Shown: positions 7,885-13,849, numbered from the stretch's first letter. The stretch: DNA of 13,849 bases from an uncultured Erysipelotrichaceae bacterium (GCA_902796895.1 CADBQV010000074.1:1-13849), one strand, 5' to 3'. The notes: a model not told the origin generated them from the sequence alone. Program-made: numbers and translations.

Positions 7885-8226
7885 ATGCTTTTTAGCAAAA
7901 AGAAAGTCGATGAAGAAATCGAAGAAGAAGTTGAAGAAGTAGGTAAAGCCTCTGATAGAATTCAATTTGCTCAGTTCAAAGGTGATGATGATAAATATGC
8001 ACTTTCTCTTGTGAGAAATATAAGAGATGGTGTACCTATCATTATCAACTTTGAAAGAGTTGATGAAACAGTAGCAAATAAATATATTGCATTTTTCATT
8101 GGTGCCCTAGCTGTTCTTGACAGTAGACCAGTAGTTATAAATGACAATACATATTTGTTTAGTAAGAAGGAAAATTTCTTTGATGGATCATTAAGAGAAT
8201 TCATTGACAATATTCCTAAAAATTAA
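7885..8226 (+). CDS. sepF: SepF-like cell division protein (short form)
   Basis: SepF binds the FtsZ C-terminus, polymerises and tethers the Z-ring to the membrane. This 113-residue protein carries the SepF (DUF552) core at about residues 35-105: VPIIINFERVDETVANKYIA corresponds to the VVVNLxRIxxDxAKRIxDFL strand-helix, FFIGALAVLD to the dimer-forming FLSGTVYAIGG, and VVINDNTYLFSK to the last strand. It is shorter than B. subtilis SepF (about 150). The N-terminus MLFSKKKVDEEIEEEVEEV has only a very short hydrophobic/basic start before an acidic run, so the usual amphipathic membrane-targeting helix is weak or missing. A strong SD, AGGAGGT (7873-7879), overlaps the jetC stop codon, and the gap is only 10 nt. 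This ties the gene to the SMC operon. No terminator was seen after it. Confidence 0.8.
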   Translation: MLFSKKKVDEEIEEEVEEVGKASDRIQFAQFKGDDDKYALSLVRNIRDGVPIIINFERVDETVANKYIAFFIGALAVLDSRPVVINDNTYLFSKKENFFDGSLREFIDNIPKN

Positions 8227-8232
8227 AAATAT

Positions 8233-8266
8233 TTGCATTGATTTTAAAAAAGCGTTATAATATAAA
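8233..8266 (+). promoter_or_regulatory. Overlapping double promoter for the lipoprotein gene
   Basis: Two promoters shifted by 5 bp fit: TTGCAT (8233-8238) with TATAAT (8256-8261), and TTGATT (8238-8243) with TATAAA (8261-8266). Each has a 17-bp spacer. GCGTT (8252-8256) and AACGC (8266-8270) form an interrupted inverted repeat around both -10 boxes, a possible operator. The leader is about 40 nt, with an SD, AAAGGAG, at 8292-8298. Confidence 0.65.
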
Positions 8267-8310
8267 ACGCAATTGATGTATTTCAATTAGAAAAGGAGAG
8301 AAATTATAAA

Positions 8311-9666
8311 ATGAAAATGAAAAAATATTTAGTAGCAGCTAGTGCTTTAGCATTATGTGGTGCTGCAACAGTTTTATCATCTTGTGGTGGTAATAATACA
8401 GCTAAAGTAGAATATGTTGACGCTGAAGGTAAGACTCAAACAGTTGAAGTAAAAGCAACTGAAGATTCTACTGAAGTATCAAAAGCAGTTTATGCTTATG
8501 TACAAAATCAAACATCAAAAAATAGAGCAATTCCTTCTGAATTATCTTTAAATGTTTCAGAAGAAGTTTCTGTATCAGGAAAGACTGCTAAAAATAGCGA
8601 TTTAATGAATTTAATTAGTATGTTAGTTAATGGTCCAGCTAGAGCTGAAAAAGTTTTAGCTCCACTTAGCTTAGAAGGCGATGGTGCTTCAATGCCTGCA
8701 TTAACTAATCCATTTAGTTTATCTGAAAAATTAACAGCTAATGTATCTGTTAAGATTCCTACAGTTACTGTAGATGTAAAAGATAAATCTGCAGAAGAAG
8801 CTCAAAAAGAAATGGCTGAAAAAGGAAAAGCATTCTTAAAAGGTATTGAAGCTTCTGCAAATGTTAATGTAGAGACTAAGATCCCTGATGTTGCTGCATT
8901 TGTTAATGCAATGTCTACTGAAGGTGCTGATATTGATGCAGTTTCATTAGAAGGCAAAAAAGAAATGAAAGCAACTATCCAAGCTTATTTAAAGGATTTA
9001 AATGCAGTTGTTAAAACTTCTGGTAATTTAGAAGCTTCATATTTCCAAACAATTCCATATGTTTCTGAATATGGTGATTTAATTGGTGAATTATTAGGAA
9101 CTACAGGAAAAGAATTAAAATTCGATTTCGGTACTAATTTTGCTCAACCAATTGACAGAGTTGCTGCATCAGTTGGTGCTGTACTTGCAAACTTAAATGC
9201 TGCAGATGCTCAAACTTCTGAATTGGCTCCAACAGTTGTTTCTATGGAACAAATTACTGAATTTGTTACTTCTAATAAAGTAGCTATTACTAAAGTTGAT
9301 GGCACTAATGTTACAATTAAATTAACAGGAGCTCCAAGTGCTGTTAATGCTTCATCTTTAGATGGTCTTGAAGTTGTAACATCTGGTGAATCTACTACTA
9401 AATTATCTGATATGGTATTTGAATTAACAGTTAACGTAGCTAATTTAAATTATGCTAAATTAAATATTAGTATGGGTGATTTCTTAACTTCATATGTTAA
9501 ATCAATTCCAGCTGCTTCAACATTTGTAGCTGATTTCAATGCTAAAGTTGATGCTACAGTTGAACTTACTGATAAAGCTAATATTCAAGCATTAACAGCT
9601 TCTGATAAAGCAGTTGATGGTTTCCAATATATTTCTACATTACCATTCTTCAATAAAGTAAAGTAA
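8311..9666 (+). CDS. Secreted lipoprotein of unknown function
   Basis: I do not recognise the family. The N-terminus is a clear lipoprotein signal: MKMKKYL, a hydrophobic stretch (residues 6-22) and lipobox LSSC with Cys25, followed by GGNN. The mature protein would therefore be anchored on the outer face of the membrane. It holds about 425 residues, with no Cys after Cys25 and no Trp, and is rich in Ala, Val, Thr, Ser and Asn. Alternating strand-like segments (LSLNVSEEVSVSG, LTANVSVKIPTVTVDV, ASANVNVETKIPDV, VTIKLTG, FELTVNVANL) suggest a beta-rich fold. A pattern SYxx(S/T)IPxxSx(Y/F) occurs at residue 243 and again at 394, hinting at an internal duplication. No transmembrane helix or enzyme motif was found. 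ATG 8311 is 12 nt from its SD; the in-frame ATG at 8317 would be less well placed. The gene has its own promoter and terminator and is probably well expressed. Confidence 0.85.
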   Translation: MKMKKYLVAASALALCGAATVLSSCGGNNTAKVEYVDAEGKTQTVEVKATEDSTEVSKAVYAYVQNQTSKNRAIPSELSLNVSEEVSVSGKTAKNSDLMNLISMLVNGPARAEKVLAPLSLEGDGASMPALTNPFSLSEKLTANVSVKIPTVTVDVKDKSAEEAQKEMAEKGKAFLKGIEASANVNVETKIPDVAAFVNAMSTEGADIDAVSLEGKKEMKATIQAYLKDLNAVVKTSGNLEASYFQTIPYVSEYGDLIGELLGTTGKELKFDFGTNFAQPIDRVAASVGAVLANLNAADAQTSELAPTVVSMEQITEFVTSNKVAITKVDGTNVTIKLTGAPSAVNASSLDGLEVVTSGESTTKLSDMVFELTVNVANLNYAKLNISMGDFLTSYVKSIPAASTFVADFNAKVDATVELTDKANIQALTASDKAVDGFQYISTLPFFNKVK

Positions 9667-9682
9667 TAAGATTTAAAATTCA

Positions 9683-9720
9683 GGCGTAATACATTATGTA
9701 TTATGCCTTTATTTTTTTTT
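9683..9720 (+). terminator. Rho-independent terminator after the lipoprotein gene
   Basis: An 11-bp stem (9683-9693 with 9697-9707, GGCGTAATACA against TGTATTATGCC, one G-U pair) with a TTA loop is followed by TTTA and nine T. It begins 16 nt after the stop codon. Confidence 0.93.
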
Positions 9721-9730
9721 ATTAAAATAG

Positions 9731-9736
9731 TATAAT
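9731..9736 (+). promoter_or_regulatory. -10 box before yqeG
   Basis: A consensus TATAAT lies 18 nt before the yqeG ATG. The matching -35 position (about 9708-9713) falls in the T-run of the preceding terminator and is poor (TTTATT). The start point near 9743 would leave a leader of only about 12 nt and cut into the SD AAGAGG (9741-9746). Confidence 0.45.
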
Positions 9737-9754
9737 ACAAAAGAGGTATTTAAA

Positions 9755-10312
9755 ATGATTAAAAAGCTTATTCCAGATTATGTATTTAAAAGCATATATG
9801 ATATAGATTTTAATAAACTTTATAATGATGGTATAAGATTAATTCTATCTGATTTAGATAATACATTAATCTCTTATAAGCAAAAAGAACCATACGAAGT
9901 TTTATTTAAATGGAAAAAGAATTTAGAAGATATGGGATTTGAATTTATCATAGTTTCTAATTCTAGAAAAGAAAGAGTAACAAATTTTGCAAATAAATTT
10001 AATGTTAAATGTAATAAATTTTCTACTAAGCCATTAAAAAGAGGAATTAAAAGAGCAATAAAAAAATTAGCATCCAAAAAATATAATAATAATGAAATAA
10101 TATTAATTGGAGATCAGTTAATGACAGATATTTTAGGTGCTAAAAGATCAAAAATTAAAGCAGGATTAGTTTATCCTGTTGATATTAAAACAGAACCTAA
10201 AACAACTAGATTTAATAGAAAAATGGAACAATTTTTCTTAAATAGAATAAAAAAGAAAAAAAGTGACATTTATAATATGTATCTTAAGGAGTTTGATGAA
10301 TTAAATGATTGA
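9755..10312 (+). CDS. yqeG: YqeG family HAD phosphatase (phosphatidylglycerophosphatase-like)
   Basis: A HAD-superfamily phosphatase of the YqeG/Gep4 type. Yeast Gep4 dephosphorylates phosphatidylglycerophosphate; the same reaction is likely here but not proven by sequence. Motif I is SDLDNTL with nucleophile D33 and acid/base D35. Motif II is VSNS (S68), motif III is K92 in STKPLKRG, and motif IV is IGDQLMTD with D120 and D125. All four are intact in a normal-length protein of 185 residues. The N-terminal IPDYVFKSIYDIDFNKLYNDGI is the usual YqeG leader before motif I. The C-terminus is strongly basic (RIKKKK), which could favour membrane contact. The SD is AAGAGG at 9741-9746. It ends in TGA followed at once by TAG and overlaps yqeH by 8 nt, so the two are co-translated. 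Confidence 0.9.
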   Translation: MIKKLIPDYVFKSIYDIDFNKLYNDGIRLILSDLDNTLISYKQKEPYEVLFKWKKNLEDMGFEFIIVSNSRKERVTNFANKFNVKCNKFSTKPLKRGIKRAIKKLASKKYNNNEIILIGDQLMTDILGAKRSKIKAGLVYPVDIKTEPKTTRFNRKMEQFFLNRIKKKKSDIYNMYLKEFDELND

Positions 10313-11405
10313 TAGAATATGTAAAGGTTGTGGTGCTACACTTCAATCTGATGATAAAAATTTAATGGGCTTTGTACCTGAAATAAATTCAAAAAGCTTA
10401 TATTGTCAAAGATGCTTTAGAATGATGCATTACAATGAATTACCAAAAATAGTAGCTAAATCTAGCGATTATGAACATGTAATTGATGAAGTAATAGCTA
10501 AAAATGGTTTAGTTGTATTTGTTGTAGATATATTTGCATTTAAAGCTACATTTAACAAAAAAATGATAGATAAATTAAGAGAAAAAAATGTAATATTAGT
10601 TGCTAATAAATATGATGTATTTCCACATAGTACTAATGTAGCAAATATAGTTGAATGGTTAAGTAAGGAATGCGAAAAAATCTTCTTTAAGGTAGATGCA
10701 ATTCATATTGTATCATCTAAAAAAGGATATTTTATTGATGATTTAACTAATACAATAGATATGCTTAGATTTGGTCGTGATGTTTATTTTTTAGGCTGTG
10801 CTAATGTTGGTAAATCTTCCCTTATAAATGCTATATTAAAAAGAAATACAAGCATTACTAAAGATGTAATATCTACAAGCGTAATTCCTGGTACTACACT
10901 AAAATCAATAAATATTCAGTTTTTTGATGATGGAAAATATTTAATAGATACTCCAGGCTTAATTAATGATAATGATATATTAAATAAATTACTTCCAAAA
11001 AGCTATGATAAAATATTGCCTAAGGATGAAATGAAGCCTAGAACATATCAAATATTAACTGATAATTCAATCTTTTTAGCAGGTCTTGCATCAATCGATT
11101 TTACATGTGAAGATAAATTATCAGTAATAGTTTATACATCAAATGACTTATATATTCATAGATGTAAAACAAAAAGAGTTGAAGAATTATATCAAAATGA
11201 ATTAGGAAAATTATTAAATCCTCCTTTAATTGATGAAATTAATAATATTAAATATGAAATAACTGAATTTGATTTTGATGGAAAAATGAAAAAAGATATT
11301 TGGTTTTCAGGATTTGGCTTTGTATCAATAATTGGTAAATGCCATGTTAGAATAAAACATATTGAAAATAATGAGGTAAAGGTAACAAATGCTATTATCA
11401 GATAA
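10305..11405 (+). CDS. yqeH: YqeH, circularly permuted ribosome-assembly GTPase
   Basis: GTPase needed for assembly of the small ribosomal subunit in Bacillota. The N-terminal zinc finger has C6, C9, C34 and C37 (CKGC and CQRC). The GTPase motifs then come in the permuted order that defines the family: G4 NKYD (101-104), G5 SSKKG (137-141), G1 GCANVGKSS (164-172), G2 PGTT (195-198) and G3 DTPG (215-218). A C-terminal domain of about 140 residues follows, thought to contact RNA or protein. The 366-residue length is normal. An SD, AAGGAG (10287-10292), inside yqeG sits 12 nt before the ATG, and the 8-nt overlap with yqeG implies coupling. Its own 3' end overlaps the next gene by 17 nt. In many Bacillota aroE, yhbY and nadD come next; here they are missing. 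Confidence 0.97.
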   Translation: MIDRICKGCGATLQSDDKNLMGFVPEINSKSLYCQRCFRMMHYNELPKIVAKSSDYEHVIDEVIAKNGLVVFVVDIFAFKATFNKKMIDKLREKNVILVANKYDVFPHSTNVANIVEWLSKECEKIFFKVDAIHIVSSKKGYFIDDLTNTIDMLRFGRDVYFLGCANVGKSSLINAILKRNTSITKDVISTSVIPGTTLKSINIQFFDDGKYLIDTPGLINDNDILNKLLPKSYDKILPKDEMKPRTYQILTDNSIFLAGLASIDFTCEDKLSVIVYTSNDLYIHRCKTKRVEELYQNELGKLLNPPLIDEINNIKYEITEFDFDGKMKKDIWFSGFGFVSIIGKCHVRIKHIENNEVKVTNAIIR

Positions 11406-12291
11406 AGCAAAACAATTAGTAGAAGAAAAATATAAAGATAATCATAAAGATAGATTAGAACATATCTATGGTGTAGTTGAAATGGCTACATACCTAGCAG
11501 AAAAATATAATGTCGATATAGAAAAAGCTAAGATTGCTGCTTATATGCATGATTATTCTAAATATGATGACTTTGATACAGCAGCACTATATTTAGATGA
11601 TAAAGATATAAAAGAATGCGAAAAATACCCATTTTTATTCCATGCTTATCTATCAGCTGAAGCATATATAAGATTACTTGGAAGTGATATGGATATATAT
11701 AATGCAATTAGATATCATGTCTTTGGTAGAGAAAAAATGAGTATGTTAGAAGCAATTATAATGATTGCTGATTATACAGAAAAAAATAGAAAATATAAAG
11801 AATGCATAGAAACAAGAAAAATATTACTTGAAGGTAATTTTAATTTAGCAATTTATAAATCATTAGAAAATACAATTAATCATTGCAAGGAAAAAGGAGA
11901 AGAAGCTCATCCTATGCAATTATTAGTATTTGAAGAATATAAAAGAAAAATTCAAAATTTATCTAAAATAGATTTAATAATTGATGCAATCTCTAAAGTA
12001 AAAGCTCATGATATTATCATATATGATTCAAAATATAAAAATCCATTTTATGATAATATAATAATCGCATCTGTAGATTCTAAAAAACAAGCTACAGCTG
12101 CTATATCTTATGTATATGATAGATTAAAAGAAAATAATTATTTAATAAGAAATACAGAAGGATATGATACAGAATGGGTATTAATAGATATGTATGATGT
12201 AATATTATCTATTTTTACAAATGATGAAAGAAAACATTTTGAATTAGAAAAAATATATATGGAATACCCTAAAAAAGAAATAAAGATATAG
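11389..12291 (+). CDS. yqeK-rsfS: YqeK-RsfS fusion: HD-domain dinucleoside polyphosphatase plus ribosomal silencing factor
   Basis: Two normally separate neighbouring genes are one open frame of 300 codons. Residues 1 to about 188 are a YqeK-type HD hydrolase, a family that splits Ap4A symmetrically to ADP. Metal-site residues H25, H54-D55, H85, H110 (AIRYHVFG) and D128 (IADYTEKNR) are all present. Residues about 191-290 are RsfS (DUF143, YqeL), which binds uL14 and blocks subunit joining in starved cells. Recognisable parts are HDIIIYDSKYKNPFYDNIII, SKKQATAAISYVYDRL and TEWVLIDMYDVILSIFTNDE. The linker (HPMQLLVFEEYKRKIQN) contains no stop or frameshift. The start ATG overlaps yqeH by 17 nt, with GAGGTAAAGG (11373-11382) as SD. 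The TAG stop lies in a terminator stem. The fusion call is firm at domain level; whether the product is later cleaved cannot be seen. Confidence 0.88.
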   Translation: MLLSDKAKQLVEEKYKDNHKDRLEHIYGVVEMATYLAEKYNVDIEKAKIAAYMHDYSKYDDFDTAALYLDDKDIKECEKYPFLFHAYLSAEAYIRLLGSDMDIYNAIRYHVFGREKMSMLEAIIMIADYTEKNRKYKECIETRKILLEGNFNLAIYKSLENTINHCKEKGEEAHPMQLLVFEEYKRKIQNLSKIDLIIDAISKVKAHDIIIYDSKYKNPFYDNIIIASVDSKKQATAAISYVYDRLKENNYLIRNTEGYDTEWVLIDMYDVILSIFTNDERKHFELEKIYMEYPKKEIKI

Positions 12292-12309
12292 CGAACTATA
12301 TCTTTTTTT
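12282..12309. terminator. Bidirectional terminator between convergent genes
   Basis: A perfect 10-bp stem (12282-12291 with 12296-12305) closes a CGAA loop, followed by T at 12303-12309 on the plus strand. Read on the minus strand it is followed by TTATTTCTTTTTT-type sequence (complement of about 12271-12281), so it can stop both transcripts. The TAG stops of the two genes pair with each other inside the stem. Confidence 0.85.
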
Positions 12310-13099
12310 CATCTTTTATATTATAATATTTTCTTATTTTTTTATCATCATGATTAAATAAATAATCATTGATAACATTAATTTCAGTTAATATATCTTT
12401 TATAATTAATTCATTAAATTCATCTAATGAATAATTATAATTTTTATTATTTAAAGTAAATACATTATTTCCTAAATTCAAAATAGAAGTATCTATTTTT
12501 TTATCATATTTTATTTCATTCATTTTATATTTTTTATATTTAAAATGATATTTATTTTTATAAAATTTATTCATGTTTTTATATGATTTATTAAAATAAT
12601 TTAATGTACCAAAGAATTTAAATAATTTTACAAATGGATATTTAATTAATTCATTATATATCGGATTAAATTTAAATTTAATATTATAATGCTTAATTAT
12701 AGATTCATTGAATAAATTAAAATCTTCTTTACTAGATAGATATGAATCTATCATATTATAGTTATATAATTTTGATGTTTCAAATAACATAAAATATGAA
12801 TTATAATATTCATTAATTTTTTTATTTGTTACTAAAGAATAAATAAATAATAATTTATTAAAATCATTATGCTTTTCAATACTTATTAAAGATTCAATTA
12901 ATAAATCAGATAAATTATCATTTATTTTATTATATAAGTCATATTTATCTTTTTTAAGCTTATTAAAGAATAAAGCAGATGTTGTAAATGATATAGAATT
13001 AAATAATAAATTATCATCTATATCAATATTAATAATTGATTTATCAATATTATTTATTGTATTTTTAAAAATATAATACCTAAGAAATAATCCATCCAT
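12296..13099 (-). CDS. Divergent zinc-dependent phospholipase C-like protein, metal ligands apparently lost
   Basis: A 267-residue protein extremely rich in Asn, Lys, Ile, Tyr and Phe, with more AT-rich DNA than its neighbours. The layout resembles, from memory, the zinc-dependent phospholipase C family. A segment like the GxQGPD..FF motif appears as FNSISFTTSALFF (33-45), and a long helix ESLISIEKHNDF precedes FIYSLVTNKKINEYYNSYF (85-103). Family members carry GFxxHxxLDxxxHPY there. Near the C-terminus, DTSILNLGNNVF then YSLDEFNELIIKDILTEINVIN recalls the family's LNLxHxxW...SFxxLYxxA helix. At the positions of the usual His/Asp ligands Asn is found (N92, N96, N100), so it is probably not an active enzyme. 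I chose the ATG at 13099 because AAAGG lies 8 nt upstream; an in-frame ATG at 13135 has no SD. No signal peptide. The family call is tentative; that it is a gene is fairly sure. Confidence 0.5.
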   Translation of the reverse strand: MDGLFLRYYIFKNTINNIDKSIINIDIDDNLLFNSISFTTSALFFNKLKKDKYDLYNKINDNLSDLLIESLISIEKHNDFNKLLFIYSLVTNKKINEYYNSYFMLFETSKLYNYNMIDSYLSSKEDFNLFNESIIKHYNIKFKFNPIYNELIKYPFVKLFKFFGTLNYFNKSYKNMNKFYKNKYHFKYKKYKMNEIKYDKKIDTSILNLGNNVFTLNNKNYNYSLDEFNELIIKDILTEINVINDYLFNHDDKKIRKYYNIKDEKKI

Positions 13100-13109
13100 A
13101 ATAAAAACC

Positions 13110-13132
13110 TTTATAAAGTATAACTTTATAAA
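13110..13132. promoter_or_regulatory. 23-bp palindrome at the minus-strand gene's predicted start point (candidate operator)
   Basis: Arms TTTATAAAGT (13110-13119) and ACTTTATAAA (13123-13132) are a perfect inverted repeat around ATA. On the minus strand TATAAT (13139-13134) lies just upstream, so the palindrome covers the expected transcription start and early leader. A weak -35 (TATTAA, 13162-13157) is 17 bp from that -10. No T-run follows, so it is not a terminator. Confidence 0.4.
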
Positions 13133-13222
13133 CATTATAAACTATATTTTGTATTTTTAATAGATAAAATTGTTTAAATTTTATTCTATTTATAGTAAAA
13201 TACTAAAGGCGAGGTGTTTTTA

Positions 13223-13849
13223 ATGAAATTATTAACAAAAGCGATGCAAGAAACTATTAATTATCAAATGCAATTAAAATCAAGAGATATTGATTTATGT
13301 GTTTTAAATGCACTAGATAATGCATTACCAATCGATTATGTATGTGATTCTTTAATGCTATACGTAAATAAAGATGGTGGTTTTGGTAATGGATTATATA
13401 TTGATAATTACAATACCAATACTAGTGTATATCAAATATATGAAGCATTTAGAATTCTAGATATGGTTGGATTTGATTCTAATTCTAAAAATGAATTATT
13501 CGATCAAATTGTAAATAAGGCATGTAATTATTTATATAACAGATGTGAACTTGAGGATAATAAATGGAATCCTAATGTTATAACTAATAATGATTTTGCT
13601 CATAGTCAAATATTTACTTATTCTGATGAAAACAAAAAATTATTTGGATATCATCCTACAGCAGCAATTTTAGCTTATACATTAAAATTCAATAAGGAAA
13701 CTAAAGCTTATTATAAAAAAGCATTAAAGCAAATTAGAATAATGCTTGATGATTTTTATAAGATGGAAGAATTTAGTGAATTTGAAATGCTTTCATTTAA
13801 TACTTTTTATAGAATAATTAAAGATTTAAATTTATTTACAGATGAATTA
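13223..13849 (+). CDS. Alpha/alpha-toroid (prenyltransferase/terpenoid-cyclase-like) protein, N-terminal part
   Basis: The frame is open from an ATG at 13223 to the window edge (209 codons, no stop), so the 3' end is missing. The diagnostic segment is YVNKDGGFGNGLYIDNYNTN followed by TSVYQIYEAFRILDMVGFD. It matches the DGGFG(N/H)G-L-x-D-x-x-N-P-x-S repeat of proteins with squalene-cyclase/prenyltransferase-type helical toroids. A second partner helix region reads FGYHPTAAILAYTLKF. Related Bacillota proteins are mostly uncharacterised cytoplasmic proteins, so an enzymatic activity should not be assumed. There is no signal peptide. An SD, GAGGTG, at 13211-13216 supports the start. It is divergent from the minus-strand gene; the 123-bp gap (13100-13222) holds the palindrome and a weak plus-strand -10 (TATAGT, 13191-13196). 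Confidence 0.65.
   Translation, partial: MKLLTKAMQETINYQMQLKSRDIDLCVLNALDNALPIDYVCDSLMLYVNKDGGFGNGLYIDNYNTNTSVYQIYEAFRILDMVGFDSNSKNELFDQIVNKACNYLYNRCELEDNKWNPNVITNNDFAHSQIFTYSDENKKLFGYHPTAAILAYTLKFNKETKAYYKKALKQIRIMLDDFYKMEEFSEFEMLSFNTFYRIIKDLNLFTDEL

Noticed and set aside
2548..8226. Complete Wadjet plasmid-defence system
   Set aside because: No JetD-like gene is present upstream or downstream; the flanking genes are ychF and a lipoprotein, and sepF follows jetC directly.
8227..8310. Riboswitch or small RNA in the gap before the lipoprotein gene
   Set aside because: The 84-bp gap is filled by the promoters and SD; the only pairing is the short GCGTT/AACGC repeat around the -10 boxes.
13097..13135. 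Longer minus-strand start at 13135 adding 12 hydrophobic residues as a signal peptide
   Set aside because: It has no SD, lies over the predicted -10 box and palindrome, and the ATG at 13099 has AAAGG at a good distance.
1..13849. Mycoplasma-type code with TGA read as Trp
   Set aside because: Conserved proteins read at full length without internal TGA, Trp is encoded by TGG, and yqeG ends in TGA at its expected length.

Overview
The window looks like chromosomal DNA from a low-GC Gram-positive bacterium (Bacillota), possibly one of the reduced, mollicute-like Bacilli of animal guts; that placement is an inference. The reasons are very AT-rich DNA, purine-rich Shine-Dalgarno (SD) sites before nearly every gene, TTGNNN-N17-TATAAT promoters, hairpin plus T-run terminators, a SepF-like protein and the Bacillota cluster yqeG-yqeH-yqeK. 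Genes read at full length with TGA as a stop and TGG for Trp, so the code is the standard bacterial one, not the Mycoplasma code.

Layout. 1-690: 3' end of a phosphohexomutase gene, closed by a terminator. 746-2503: a family I inorganic pyrophosphatase and the ribosome-associated ATPase YchF in one transcription unit. A 19-bp palindrome overlaps the promoter and a terminator follows. 2548-8226: a four-gene operon with a strong promoter and a cre-like site. It encodes a MukF/JetA-like kleisin, a MukE/JetB-like partner, an SMC/JetC-like ATPase of 1079 residues and a short SepF-like cell-division protein. This is the core of a Wadjet-type (MukBEF-like) SMC complex, but the nuclease JetD is not there; sepF sits where it might be expected. 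8233-9720: a large lipoprotein of unknown function with its own promoter and terminator. 9731-12309: yqeG, yqeH and a yqeK-rsfS fusion, each overlapping the next. 12296-13099, minus strand: an extremely AT-rich gene whose protein looks like a divergent zinc-dependent phospholipase C relative without its metal ligands. 13223-13849: the start of an alpha/alpha-toroid (prenyltransferase/terpenoid-cyclase-like) protein that runs off the window.

How the genes fit together. Most of the window is housekeeping: sugar-phosphate interconversion, pyrophosphate removal, ribosome assembly and silencing (YchF, YqeH, RsfS), and membrane-lipid or nucleotide phosphatases (YqeG, YqeK). The most interesting part is the SMC-kleisin operon joined to sepF. 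Its gene order suggests a chromosome-organising complex coupled to division rather than a plasmid-cutting defence system. The second notable item is the single-chain YqeK-RsfS protein. No tRNA, rRNA, CRISPR array or insertion sequence was seen, and no stretch above 300 bases lacks a gene.
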